Below, piece by piece: positions 1 to 8,230 of a stretch of DNA of 50,915 nt. Position 1 is the stretch's first letter, and every line of letters starts with the position of its first letter. The notes beneath the pieces are model-generated. The model did not search any database and was not told the origin of the DNA. It saw nothing but the letters and a program-made list of their open reading frames with translations. Made by a program: the position numbers and the translations under genes. Source of the stretch: Mycobacterium sp. (GTDB lineage: Bacteria > Actinomycetota > Actinomycetes > Mycobacteriales > Mycobacteriaceae); NCBI RefSeq assembly GCF_019247635.1, contig NZ_JAFBAR010000060.1, positions 1 through 50,915 of the forward strand. The letters run 5' to 3'.

Positions 1-249
1 GTAACGACAGCAACCAAGGAAACCGTGTGGCCGGAGAAGTTGACAATCGCGTTAGCGGGGGAGCCGGCCAACGGCACCGAGCACTCCCGAATCGCCGTTA
101 TCCGCATCTACCCGGTCTTGGCGAACAGCACCGCCTGCTCGAAGGGAGTTGCACACCGTAATCCAACCCGCGCCGCCAACCGACATCAACCCGGTCGGCA
201 ACTACACCCTGTAGTGCAGCTCATTGGGGCGGCTGGGACACTGGTCGGC

Positions 250-1584
250 ATGGGCAGCACCGACCACGCCGTTGCGGGCCGTAAGGGCCACGCAACGACG
301 TCGGCGCAGCTGTTCCAGGACGCCTGCAGGCTGATTCCGGGCGGGGTGAACTCCCCGGTGCGTGCGTTTACGGCCGTCGGCGGCACACCCCGCTTCATCA
401 CCGAAGCGCGCGGCTGCTGGCTCACCGACGCCGACGGCAACCGCTACGTGGACCTGGTCTGCTCGTGGGGTCCGATGATCCTCGGGCATGCCCACCGGGC
501 TGTTGTCGACGCCGTCACCAAAGCTGCCGCGGGAGGCCTGTCGTTCGGCGCGCCGACGCCGGCGGAATCCGAATTGGCCGCCGAGATCATCGCGCGAGTG
601 GCTCCTGTCGAGCGGATACGGCTGGTGAACTCCGGCACCGAGGCCACCATGAGCGCCGTCCGGCTGGCCCGTGGTTTCACCGGACGCGCCAAGATCGTCA
701 AGTTCTCGGGCTGCTACCACGGGCATGTGGACGCTTTGCTGGCCGACGCGGGTTCGGGCGTGGCGACTCTGGGTCTGCCGTCCTCGCCCGGGGTCACCGG
801 TGCCGCGGCGGCCGACACAATCGTGTTGCCGTACAACGACATCGAGGCCGTCCGCGAGACATTCGCACGCTTCGGCGAGCAGATCGCCGCGGTGATCACT
901 GAGGCCAGCCCCGGCAACATGGGCGTCGTCCCGCCCGCGCCCCGTTACAACGCGGCGTTGCGCGCTGTTACCGCCGAGCACGGTGCGCTGCTGATCGTCG
1001 ACGAGGTCATGACCGGCTTCCGGGTCAGCCGAAGCGGTTGGTACGGAATCGATCCGGTTCACGCGGACCTGTTCACGTTCGGCAAGGTGATGAGCGGCGG
1101 ACTGCCCGCCGCGGCATTCGGTGGCCGCGCCGACGTGATGCAGCGGCTGGCGCCGCTGGGCCCGGTGTACCAGGCCGGCACGCTGTCGGGCAATCCCGTC
1201 GCGATGGCCGCCGGGCTGGCGACCTTGCGGGCCGCCGACGACGCCGTCTACTCCGCGCTGGACGCCAACGCCGACCGGCTCGCCGGGCTGCTGTCCGATG
1301 CGTTGACGGATGCCGGTGTGCCACATCAGATTCCGCGAGCCGGAAACATGCTCAGCGTATTTTTCGCCGAGGCGCCGGTGACCGACTTCGCATCGGCGCG
1401 GGCCAGCCAGACCTGGCGCTATCCGGCGTTCTTTCACGCTCTTCTTGATGCCGGTGTGTACCCGCCGTGCAGCGCATTCGAGGCATGGTTCGTCTCCTCT
1501 GCCCTGGATGACAGCGCGTTCGGCCGCATCGCCGAAGCCCTTCCTTTTGCCGCTCAAGCCGCCGCGCGGGAGGACATACCCTGA
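250..1584 (+). CDS. hemL: Glutamate-1-semialdehyde 2,1-aminomutase
   Basis: This PLP enzyme turns glutamate-1-semialdehyde into 5-aminolevulinate in the C5 haem pathway (cytosol). The 444-aa protein has the class-III aminotransferase fold: NSGTEA for phosphate binding, DEVMTGFR, and GKVMSGG carrying the PLP lysine at about K279. I chose ATG 250 because the N-terminus MGSTD matches mycobacterial HemL. The frame is open upstream to position 25, but that stretch reads as non-coding and has no family similarity I recognise. The stop overlaps the next start by one base (TGATG), so the gene heads the haem/cytochrome operon. A GACACT hexamer lies 7 nt before the ATG and could be a weak leaderless -10. 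Confidence 0.96.
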   Translation: MGSTDHAVAGRKGHATTSAQLFQDACRLIPGGVNSPVRAFTAVGGTPRFITEARGCWLTDADGNRYVDLVCSWGPMILGHAHRAVVDAVTKAAAGGLSFGAPTPAESELAAEIIARVAPVERIRLVNSGTEATMSAVRLARGFTGRAKIVKFSGCYHGHVDALLADAGSGVATLGLPSSPGVTGAAAADTIVLPYNDIEAVRETFARFGEQIAAVITEASPGNMGVVPPAPRYNAALRAVTAEHGALLIVDEVMTGFRVSRSGWYGIDPVHADLFTFGKVMSGGLPAAAFGGRADVMQRLAPLGPVYQAGTLSGNPVAMAAGLATLRAADDAVYSALDANADRLAGLLSDALTDAGVPHQIPRAGNMLSVFFAEAPVTDFASARASQTWRYPAFFHALLDAGVYPPCSAFEAWFVSSALDDSAFGRIAEALPFAAQAAAREDIP

Positions 1585-2192
1585 TGGCCGAACAGACCCG
1601 GATCCACATGGTGCGTCACGGCGAGGTCTACAACCCCGACGGCATCCTCTACGGGCGCCTGCCCGGATACCACCTCTCGGAGCTGGGCCAGGCGCAGGCC
1701 CAGGCGGTCGCGGACTTCCTGGCCGACCGAGACATCGTCGCGGTGACCGCCTCGCCGTTGCAGCGGGCCCAAGAGACCGCCGCGCCCATTGCCGCGCGGT
1801 ATGACCTGCCTGTGGACACTGATCCGGATCTGATCGAATCGGCGAACTTCTTCGAGGGCCGCCGCATCGGCCCGGGCGAGGGCGCCTGGCGCGATCCGCG
1901 GTTCTGGTGGCAGCTGCGCAACCCGTTCCGGCCGTCGTGGGGTGAGCCCTACACGCAGATCGCGGACCGGATGACGACCGCCGTCGATAAGGCGCGGGCG
2001 CGCGCGGCGGGTCATGAGGCGGTGTGCGTCAGCCATCAGCTGCCGGTATGGACGCTGCGGCTGCGTCTAACCGGTAAGAAGCTCTGGCATGACCCGCGGC
2101 GTCGACAGTGCGCGTTGGCGTCGGTGACCACTGTGGTCTACGACGGGGAGCGATTGGTCGACATCGAGTACGCCCAACCGGCGGCGCCATGA
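1584..2192 (+). CDS. Histidine phosphatase (phosphoglycerate mutase-like)
   Basis: A 202-aa member of the histidine phosphatase superfamily, in the position of M. tuberculosis Rv0525. The RHG motif (R11-H12-G13) supplies the phospho-accepting histidine. R61 in SPLQRAQET and the distal histidine H151 in VSHQ complete the pocket. The substrate is unknown: members range from GpmB-like mutases to broad phosphatases, and the short length favours a phosphatase. It overlaps hemL by one base and the next gene by four bases (ATGA), so the three are probably translationally coupled. No signal peptide is visible, so it should be cytosolic. Confidence 0.92.
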   Translation: MAEQTRIHMVRHGEVYNPDGILYGRLPGYHLSELGQAQAQAVADFLADRDIVAVTASPLQRAQETAAPIAARYDLPVDTDPDLIESANFFEGRRIGPGEGAWRDPRFWWQLRNPFRPSWGEPYTQIADRMTTAVDKARARAAGHEAVCVSHQLPVWTLRLRLTGKKLWHDPRRRQCALASVTTVVYDGERLVDIEYAQPAAP

Positions 2193-2815
2193 CCGCCCGG
2201 CGGTGGCTTCTCGCCATGCTGGTTCTGCTGGTGACCGGATGTTCCGGACGCGATGCGGTCGCCCAGGGTGGCACGTTCGAGTTTGTGTCGCCCGGCGGCA
2301 AGACGGACATTTTCTACGACCCGCCCGCCAGCCGCAGCCACCCCGGGTCGCTATCCGGTCCGGATCTGGCGGATCCGTCGCGCACCCTTTCGTTGGATGA
2401 CACGGGCGGCCCTTTCCAGGGCCAGGTTGTCGTCATCAACGTCTGGGGGCAATGGTGCGGACCGTGCCGCGCCGAAGTGACCCAACTGCAGCAGGTGTAC
2501 GACGCCACCCGGGGCTCGGGGGTGTCTTTCCTGGGGATCGACGTCCGCGACAGTAGCCGCCAGGCGGCGCAGGACTTCGTCACCGACCGGCATGTGAGGT
2601 ATCCGTCGATCTATGACCCACCGATGCGTACGTTGATCGCGTTCGGCGGCAAGTACCCGACCACCGTCATCCCGTCCACGCTGGTGTTGGACCGACAGCA
2701 CCGGGTCGCGGCGGTGTTTCTGCGCGAGCTGCTGGCCGAGGATCTGCAGCCGGTGGTGCAGCGGGTCGCCACTCAGAACGCTGCGGCGGGGCAAGCCCTG
2801 CCGGGACCGCAGTGA
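2189..2815 (+). CDS. TlpA/ResA-like thioredoxin lipoprotein
   Basis: A 208-aa exported thiol-disulfide protein equivalent to Rv0526. The N-terminus has a basic start, a hydrophobic stretch and a lipobox VTGC with the lipidated cysteine at C18, so it should be anchored outside the membrane. The thioredoxin active site WCGPC is at C90-C93. In System II cytochrome c maturation such a protein reduces the CXXCH cysteines of apocytochrome c, using electrons passed on by CcdA, which is the next gene. The start ATG overlaps the previous stop (ATGA), and the end overlaps ccdA (GTGA). Confidence 0.94.
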   Translation: MTARRWLLAMLVLLVTGCSGRDAVAQGGTFEFVSPGGKTDIFYDPPASRSHPGSLSGPDLADPSRTLSLDDTGGPFQGQVVVINVWGQWCGPCRAEVTQLQQVYDATRGSGVSFLGIDVRDSSRQAAQDFVTDRHVRYPSIYDPPMRTLIAFGGKYPTTVIPSTLVLDRQHRVAAVFLRELLAEDLQPVVQRVATQNAAAGQALPGPQ

Positions 2816-3582
2816 CCGGGTTCGCCCAAATCGCCGCCGCGGGACCGCTGCTGGTGGCCCTGGGTGTGTGCGTGTTGGCGGGCCTGGTGTCGTTCGCCTC
2901 ACCGTGTGTGGTGCCGCTGGTGCCGGGCTACCTGTCGTATCTCGCGGCGATCGTCGGGGTGGACGAGGCGGGCACGGGTCCGGTGAAAACGGCCACCCGG
3001 TGGCGGGTCGCGGGATCGGCCGGGCTGTTCGTGGCGGGATTCACCACGGTGTTCGTGCTGGGCACCGTCGCTGTGCTGGGCATGACCACCACGCTGATCA
3101 GCAACGAGCTGCTGCTGCAGCGAGTCGGGGGCGTGCTGACCATCGTGATGGGGCTGGTATTCGTGGGTCTCATCCCGGCGATGCAACGCCAAATCCGGTT
3201 CAGCCCCAAGCAGTTGACGACGGTGGCGGGTGCGCCGCTGCTGGGTGCGGTGTTCGCGCTGGGCTGGACGCCCTGCCTGGGGCCGACGCTGACCGGGGTG
3301 ATCACCGTGGCATCGGCCACCGCGGGCGCCAACGTGCCGCGCGGCATCGCGCTGGTGATCGCCTACTGCCTGGGGCTGGGGATTCCGTTCGTCGCGTTGG
3401 CTTTCGGTTCGGCGAGGGCGGTCGCGGGCCTGGCCTGGCTGCGCCGGCACGCCAGGGGCATTCAAGTGTTCGGCGGTTTGTTGCTGATCGCCGTCGGCGC
3501 GGCGCTGGTCACCGGGGTGTGGAACGACTTCGTGTCCTGGCTGCGTGACGCCGTCGTCTCCGATGTGAGGCTGCCGATTTGA
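2812..3582 (+). CDS. ccdA: Cytochrome c biogenesis protein CcdA
   Basis: A 256-aa polytopic membrane protein (about six helices) that carries reducing equivalents from cytosolic thioredoxin across the membrane. The two redox cysteines lie in the family contexts ASPCVVPLVPGY (C32) and WTPCLGPTL (C155). The GTG start overlaps the thioredoxin stop as GTGA, giving translational coupling to its redox partner. It ends in a TTGA overlap with the likely TTG start of resB. Family assignment is secure. It matches Rv0527. Confidence 0.95.
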   Translation: MTGFAQIAAAGPLLVALGVCVLAGLVSFASPCVVPLVPGYLSYLAAIVGVDEAGTGPVKTATRWRVAGSAGLFVAGFTTVFVLGTVAVLGMTTTLISNELLLQRVGGVLTIVMGLVFVGLIPAMQRQIRFSPKQLTTVAGAPLLGAVFALGWTPCLGPTLTGVITVASATAGANVPRGIALVIAYCLGLGIPFVALAFGSARAVAGLAWLRRHARGIQVFGGLLLIAVGAALVTGVWNDFVSWLRDAVVSDVRLPI

Positions 3583-5267
3583 GCGCGCCGGAGGTGGCGC
3601 CAGAGGTGGCGCGAGCAGACGCAAAAGCACCCCAAAATCGGCGATTTTGGGGGCTTTTGCGTCTGCTCGCGGCAAAGGTGCGCAACACCTGGCGGTCGCT
3701 GACGTCGATGGGGACCGCGCTGGTGCTGCTGTTCCTCCTGGCGCTGGGCGCGATACCCGGCGCCATGCTGCCGCAGCGCAGCCTCAACGCCGGCAAGGTC
3801 GACGACTACCTGAGGGCGCACCCGACGATCGGGCCCTGGCTGAACGCGGTGCAGGCCTTCGATGTGTTCTCCAGCTTCTGGTTCACCGCCATCTACGTGC
3901 TGCTGTTCGTCTCGCTCGTCGGCTGCCTGACCCCACGGATGGTCGAGCACGCCCGCAGCTTGCGCGCCGAACCGGTGGCCGCCCCGCGCAACCTGGCCCG
4001 GCTACCCAAGCACGTCGAGGCGCAGGCCGCCGGCGGCCCGCACGAACTGGCCGCCACCATCGCGGGTCGGCTGCGGGGGTGGCGCACGGTCACCCGAGAC
4101 AGCGGCCAAACCGTCGAGGTGTCCGCCGAAAAGGGCTACCTGCGCGAGCTGGGCAATATCGTGTTCCACTTCTCGCTGCTGGGCCTGCTGGTCGCGGTGG
4201 CCGTCGGCAAGCTGTTCGGCTACGAGGGCAACGTCATCGTGATCGCCGACGGCGGCCCCGGCTTCTGCTCGGCGTCGCCGGCGGCGTTCGACTCGTTCCG
4301 CGCAGGCAATACGGTCGACGGCACGTCACTGCACCCGATATGCCTGCGCGTCAACGACTTTCAGGCGCACTACCTACCGTCGGGGCAAGCCACCGCGTTC
4401 GCGGCGGACATCGATTACCAATCGGGGAATGACCTGACGGCCAACAACTGGCGGTCCTACCGGTTGGAGGTCAACCATCCGCTACGGGCCGGCGGTGACC
4501 GGGTTTATCTGCAGGGCCACGGCTACGCTCCCAGCTTCACCGTTACGTTCCCGGACGGGCAGACCCGCACGTCGACCGTGCAGTGGCGCCCCGACAACCC
4601 GCAGACCCTGCTCTCGTCGGGCGTGGCCCGCATCGACCCGCCCGCAGGCAGCTATCCCAACCTCGATGAACGCCGTAGACACGAGATCGCGATCCAGGGC
4701 TTGCTGGCCCCGACGGAACAACTCGACGGCACCCTGCTGTCGTCGCGCTTCCCGGCGCTGGACGCCCCCGCAGTGGCGATCGACATCTACCGCGGCGACA
4801 CCGGCCTGGACAGCGGGCGTCCCCAGTCGTTGTTCACCCTGGATCCCCGGCTGATCGACCAGGGCCGGCTGACCCGGGAAAAGCGGGTCAACCTGCGCGC
4901 CGGCGAACAGGTTCGGCTCGACCAGGGGCCGGCGGCCGGCACGACCATCCGGTTCGACGGCGCCGTCCCGTTCGTCAACCTGCAGGTCTCCCACGACCCC
5001 GGCCAGACCTGGGTGCTGGTTTTCGCGATCACGATGATGGGCGGTCTGCTGGTGTCGCTGCTGGTGCGCCGCCGCCGGGTGTGGGTACGTCTCACCGGCG
5101 ATGGCGGTACGGTGAGCGTCGAGCTGGGCGGCCTGGCCCGCACCGACAACTCCGGATGGGGCGACGAGTTCGAAAGGCTGACCGAGCGGCTGCTGGCCGG
5201 CCTGAGCGAATCCGACGCGCCCGTACCGACCGGGTTGCCGCAGAAGGCCGGAAGGGACCTCTCGTGA
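3579..5267 (+). CDS. resB: Cytochrome c biogenesis protein ResB/Ccs1
   Basis: The ResB subunit of the System II haem exporter and cytochrome c synthase, working with CcsA. Hydrophobic segments follow the start (SMGTALVLLFLLALGAIPGA), then near FWFTAIYVLLFVSLVGCL and near the LLGLLVAVAVGKLF stretch. A large extracytoplasmic domain comes next, and a last helix lies near WVLVFAITMMGGLLVSLLV. The TTG at 3579 overlaps the ccdA stop and has GAGG 8 nt upstream, giving 562 aa. GTG 3678 would give 529 aa, which equals the length I recall for Rv0528, but it has a poor ribosome site. The difference is exactly the part containing the palindrome, so the start is uncertain. Confidence 0.93.
   Translation: MSAPEVAPEVARADAKAPQNRRFWGLLRLLAAKVRNTWRSLTSMGTALVLLFLLALGAIPGAMLPQRSLNAGKVDDYLRAHPTIGPWLNAVQAFDVFSSFWFTAIYVLLFVSLVGCLTPRMVEHARSLRAEPVAAPRNLARLPKHVEAQAAGGPHELAATIAGRLRGWRTVTRDSGQTVEVSAEKGYLRELGNIVFHFSLLGLLVAVAVGKLFGYEGNVIVIADGGPGFCSASPAAFDSFRAGNTVDGTSLHPICLRVNDFQAHYLPSGQATAFAADIDYQSGNDLTANNWRSYRLEVNHPLRAGGDRVYLQGHGYAPSFTVTFPDGQTRTSTVQWRPDNPQTLLSSGVARIDPPAGSYPNLDERRRHEIAIQGLLAPTEQLDGTLLSSRFPALDAPAVAIDIYRGDTGLDSGRPQSLFTLDPRLIDQGRLTREKRVNLRAGEQVRLDQGPAAGTTIRFDGAVPFVNLQVSHDPGQTWVLVFAITMMGGLLVSLLVRRRRVWVRLTGDGGTVSVELGGLARTDNSGWGDEFERLTERLLAGLSESDAPVPTGLPQKAGRDLS
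3611..3670. repeat. 60-bp near-perfect palindrome at the ccdA/resB junction
   Basis: Two arms of about 29 nt face each other around position 3641. The outer 17 bases (3611-3627 against 3654-3670) pair perfectly. There is then one extra base, the A at 3629, and the inner part (CCCCAAAATC against GATTTTGGGG) pairs again, leaving a loop of about three bases. It lies inside the reading frame of resB if the TTG start is used, or in the gap before it if GTG 3678 is used. I saw no second copy in this window. It resembles a dispersed palindromic element more than a terminator, since coding continues through it. Confidence 0.85.
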
Positions 5268-6238
5268 ACACCACACACGTCAACGTCGGCCTGGCCAGAT
5301 ACTCCGACTGGGCGTTCACCTCGGCGGTCGTTGCGCTGGTCGTCGCGCTGCTGCTGCTTGCCTTCGAGCTCGCGTACGTTCGGGGACGCAAACTCGAGCC
5401 GGCGGCCGTGCCGGCCGGATCGGTGACCGGCGACAGCGACACGCCGGGCATCGTCGCGAGCACGCCGCAGCGCCCGTTCGACGAACGCGTGGGGCGGGCC
5501 GGCCTGGCCGTCGTCTACCTCGGCATCGGGTTGCTGCTCGCCTGCATAGTGCTGCGCGGCGCCGCCACGCTGCGGCCCCCGTGGGGCAACATGTACGAGT
5601 TCATCAACCTGACCTGTATTTCCGGGTTGGTGGCCGGCGCGATCGTTTTGCGCCGGCCACAGTACCGCCCGCTGTGGGTCTTCCTACTGGTCCCGGTGCT
5701 GATCCTGCTGACGGTGTCCGGCCGCTGGCTGTACACCAATGCCGCCCCGGTGATGCCCGCGCTGCAGTCGTACTGGTTGCCGATTCACGTGTCGGTGGTC
5801 AGCCTCGGTTCCGGGGTCTTCCTGGTCGCTGGCACCGCCAGCATGCTGTTCCTGCTGCGCACGTCCCGGTGGGGTGAGCAGGAAACCGAGGGCGCACTGG
5901 CCCGGACGGTGCGACGCTTCCCGGACGCGCAGACCCTGGACCGGATCGCCTACCGCACCACGATCTTCGCCTTCCCGGTGTTCGGTTTCGGCGTGATATT
6001 CGGCGCCATCTGGGCCGAGCAGGCCTGGGGCAGGTACTGGGGATGGGACCCGAAAGAAACTGTGTCGTTCGTCGCATGGGTGATTTACGCGGCGTATCTG
6101 CATGCCAGGTCAACCGCGGGATGGCGGGACAGGAGGGCGGCGTGGATCAACGTGGCGGGATTCGTGGCGATGGTCTTCAACTTGTTCTTCGTTAACCTGG
6201 TGACGGTCGGCTTGCACTCGTATGCGGGCGTGGGCTGA
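5264..6238 (+). CDS. ccsA: Cytochrome c biogenesis protein CcsA/CcsB family
   Basis: A 324-aa integral membrane haem-handling protein, partner of ResB. The tryptophan-rich WWD signature (GRYWGWDPKET, about residues 254-265) binds haem at the outer face, and flanking histidines such as the one in PIHVSVVSLGS are the usual ligands. About eight helices are visible. The GTG start overlaps the resB stop (GTGA). Its own stop lies inside a short direct repeat at 6235-6272. It closes the haem/cytochrome operon, and its length equals what I recall for Rv0529. Confidence 0.95.
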   Translation: MNTTHVNVGLARYSDWAFTSAVVALVVALLLLAFELAYVRGRKLEPAAVPAGSVTGDSDTPGIVASTPQRPFDERVGRAGLAVVYLGIGLLLACIVLRGAATLRPPWGNMYEFINLTCISGLVAGAIVLRRPQYRPLWVFLLVPVLILLTVSGRWLYTNAAPVMPALQSYWLPIHVSVVSLGSGVFLVAGTASMLFLLRTSRWGEQETEGALARTVRRFPDAQTLDRIAYRTTIFAFPVFGFGVIFGAIWAEQAWGRYWGWDPKETVSFVAWVIYAAYLHARSTAGWRDRRAAWINVAGFVAMVFNLFFVNLVTVGLHSYAGVG

Positions 6239-6272
6239 AGTAGCCAGACTCAAGCCTGAAGTACCCAGAATC
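6235..6272 (+). repeat. Imperfect tandem 17-mer between ccsA and the ATPase gene
   Basis: CTGAAGTAGCCAGACTC (6235-6251) is followed by CTGAAGTACCCAGAATC (6256-6272), 15 of 17 identical with a period of 21. The first copy contains the ccsA stop codon. The spacing of two helical turns would suit a regulator bound to one DNA face, but it could equally be a chance duplication. The next gene starts at 6294 with its own strong ribosome site. Confidence 0.5.
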
Positions 6273-6293
6273 GGCAAAATAGGGGGAGCGCCC

Positions 6294-7628
6294 GTGTCCG
6301 AGCATCCAGCAGCGGGTGCAGAACCGGCCCGGAGGCAGATCGATGCCGACGGCAGGAGTCACCCGACCACGCAGTTGCCGCCCCAGGTGTCCCCTCAAGT
6401 GCCGCATCAGCCTTACCCGGGCGAACCGCCCACGCCGTCCGGTGTCGAGCCGGCCACTCGGGCCTTCGCGGGATTCCGCACCGAGCGTCGACCGCCCGGC
6501 CCGGACCGCGGACCCGTCGCGCCGCCCGTGCCCGGGCCGCCGCCGGCTGCGCAAAGATCCGATGACCTGCCGCCCTGGGACGCGGCCCCGACCACCGCGG
6601 TGCCGCGGATCGACCCGACGGCGTACGGCGCCTACTACGGCGGCCCGGCCGACAGGGTGGCAGAAGCCCCGCCGCGCCCGGAACCCATCTCGCCCACGCC
6701 GTATCCCGAGCTGTCCACCAACATGCTGCTGCGGCAGCCCAAGCCCCCACCATCGGAGGGCTGGCGCCGTTTGCTCTACGTGCTCTCCGGGCGCCTGATC
6801 AACGTGGGGGAGAGCCCACGGGCCACCCGCCACAACAACCTGGTTGCCCAGGTCAACCGGCCATTGCGGGGTTCCTACCGGATCGCCGTGCTCTCGCTGA
6901 AAGGCGGCGTCGGCAAGACGACGATCACGGCGACGCTGGGGTCGACGTTCGCCGCCATCCGCGGCGACCGAGTGGTTGCGGTGGACGCCAGCCCCGACCG
7001 CGGCACCCTGAGCCACAAGGTCGCGTTACAGACCTCGTCCACCGTGCGCCACCTGCTGCGGGACGCCGAAGGCGTGGGGCGCTACAGCGATGTGCGCGGG
7101 TACACCTCGCAGGGGCCCAGCGGACTGGAAGTGCTGGCCTCAGACAGCGATCCGGCGGCGTCGGACGCGTTCAGCGCCGACGACTATGCCAAGACCATGG
7201 ACATCCTGGAGCGCTTCTACGGCCTGGTGCTCACCGATTGCGGGCCCGGGCTGCTGCACCCGGCGATGTCGTCGGTCCTCGACAAGGCGGACGTCTTGAT
7301 CGTGGTCAGCTCCGGGTCCATCGACGGCGCCCGTACCGCGTCGGCGACGCTGGACTGGTTGGACGCGCACGGCCACGAAGACCTGGTCCGTAACTCGATT
7401 GCGGTGATCAACGCGGTGCGGCCACGTTCCGGCAAGGTCGATATGCAAAAGGTGATCGAGCATTTCGCGCGGCGCTGCCGCGCGGTGCTGTTGGTGCCGC
7501 ACGATCCTCACCTCGAGGAGGGCGCCGAGATCAGCCTGGAGCAGTTGAAGCGGCCGACGCGCGAAGCGCTGATCGAGCTCGCCGCAATTGTGGCCGACGG
7601 GTTTCCCGGGGCCCCGACCTTCAGCTGA
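6294..7628 (+). CDS. Proline-rich ParA/MinD-like ATPase
   Basis: A 444-aa protein at the place of Rv0530. The first 200 residues are low-complexity and rich in proline, alanine and arginine. A deviant Walker A motif, KGGVGKTT, follows at about residues 203-210, with a MinD-type fold (VVAVDASPDRG, LVLTDCGPG, LIVVSSGS). This layout recalls EspI and related type VII secretion ATPases, but no ESX gene is nearby. GTG 6294 is preceded by GGGGGAG at 6282-6288, a good ribosome site, so upstream in-frame codons are rejected. Its role here is unknown; membrane or polar placement of a partner is the usual job of such proteins. Confidence 0.88.
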   Translation: MSEHPAAGAEPARRQIDADGRSHPTTQLPPQVSPQVPHQPYPGEPPTPSGVEPATRAFAGFRTERRPPGPDRGPVAPPVPGPPPAAQRSDDLPPWDAAPTTAVPRIDPTAYGAYYGGPADRVAEAPPRPEPISPTPYPELSTNMLLRQPKPPPSEGWRRLLYVLSGRLINVGESPRATRHNNLVAQVNRPLRGSYRIAVLSLKGGVGKTTITATLGSTFAAIRGDRVVAVDASPDRGTLSHKVALQTSSTVRHLLRDAEGVGRYSDVRGYTSQGPSGLEVLASDSDPAASDAFSADDYAKTMDILERFYGLVLTDCGPGLLHPAMSSVLDKADVLIVVSSGSIDGARTASATLDWLDAHGHEDLVRNSIAVINAVRPRSGKVDMQKVIEHFARRCRAVLLVPHDPHLEEGAEISLEQLKRPTREALIELAAIVADGFPGAPTFS

Positions 7629-7652
7629 TGCGGCTTATTGGTTCCTCGCTGC

Positions 7653-7805
7653 TTATTGGTCCCCGTGCCCCAGCCGCCGCAAGAAGTCCGGATCGTCGTC
7701 GGGTCCGATGACGCGCGTCTTCGGTCGGTGGGCCTGTGCTCGCGCCGCGCGCCAGCCAACGTAGATCAGCGTCCCCAACACCAGGACCAGGAGCAGGTAG
7801 AGCAC
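7653..7805 (-). CDS. Small membrane protein, 50 aa
   Basis: A short gene transcribed away from the DUF4229 gene. The product starts with a single hydrophobic helix (VLYLLLVLVLGTLIYVGW) and ends in a charged tail (RVIGPDDDPDFLRRLGHGDQ). The GTG start at 7805 has a perfect GGAGG 6 nt upstream, which is the strongest reason to call it. It probably corresponds to the small protein annotated as Rv0530A. One helix with a cytosolic acidic/basic tail suggests a membrane-anchored adaptor; the function is unknown. It lies tail-to-tail with the ATPase gene, 24 nt apart. Confidence 0.8.
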   Translation of the reverse strand: MLYLLLVLVLGTLIYVGWRAARAQAHRPKTRVIGPDDDPDFLRRLGHGDQ

Positions 7806-7816
7806 TCGACACCTCC

Positions 7817-7845
7817 TTGGAGCGAATATACCTGCGCCGTAGGCT
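7817..7845 (+). promoter_or_regulatory. Predicted leaderless promoter of the DUF4229 gene
   Basis: TTGGAG at 7817-7822 and TAGGCT at 7840-7845 are 17 bp apart, and the GTG start at 7853 follows the -10 after 7 nt. That would put the transcript start on the start codon. The GGAGG of the divergent 50-aa gene overlaps this promoter on the other strand. Confidence 0.55.
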
Positions 7846-7852
7846 CAAGCCC

Positions 7853-8230
7853 GTGTCAGAAGGGCCGAGCGACAACCCGTCTGGGACCACCGGGGATCGA
7901 GGAGACCGGGTAGTCGTCGACGTTGCGCTCTACGCGAGCGCCCGCCTGCTGTTGGTGGCGGTGGTGTTCGGCGTCATCTACGGCGTGGCGCGCGTGCTCG
8001 GGATCGGCGAATTCCCCTTCGTCGTCGCGGCGCTGTTCGCGCTGATTATCGCGATGCCGCTGGGCATTTGGGTGTTCGGCTCGCTGCGCCGACGTGCCAC
8101 CGCCTCGCTCGCGGTCGCCGGTGAGCGTCGCCGCATGGAACGCGAAAAGCTGCGGGCCCGGTTGCGTGGGGAAGCTTTCCCGGATGACGAGCCTGACGAG
8201 TCCGACGAGTCCGACGAGGCTGTCGGCTAA
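7853..8230 (+). CDS. DUF4229 family membrane protein
   Basis: A 125-aa protein equivalent to Rv0531. After a hydrophilic N-terminus there are two hydrophobic helices ([18 protein letters not shown] and [20 protein letters not shown]), then a strongly basic segment ([14 protein letters not shown]) and an acidic tail built from DE(S/P) triplets, encoded by a short tandem GACGAGTCC repeat at 8187-8217. GTG 7853 was chosen because a promoter-like hexamer pair precedes it and the family N-terminus is short. The last four bases overlap the end of fabH on the opposite strand. Function is unknown. Confidence 0.85.
   Translation: MSEGPSDNPSGTTGDRGDRVVVDVALYASARLLLVAVVFGVIYGVARVLGIGEFPFVVAALFALIIAMPLGIWVFGSLRRRATASLAVAGERRRMEREKLRARLRGEAFPDDEPDESDESDEAVG

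Noticed and set aside
25..249. Upstream in-frame extension of hemL
   Set aside because: The frame is open but has no resemblance to the HemL family, and the conserved N-terminus begins at ATG 250. No RNA gene or riboswitch fold was recognised in these bases.
202..1557. Long open frame antisense to hemL
   Set aside because: It mirrors the GC3 bias of hemL and encodes low-complexity Arg/Gly/His-rich sequence with no family motifs.
8227..8230. Terminator between DUF4229 and fabH
   Set aside because: The genes overlap by four bases and no stem of useful length is visible around the stops.
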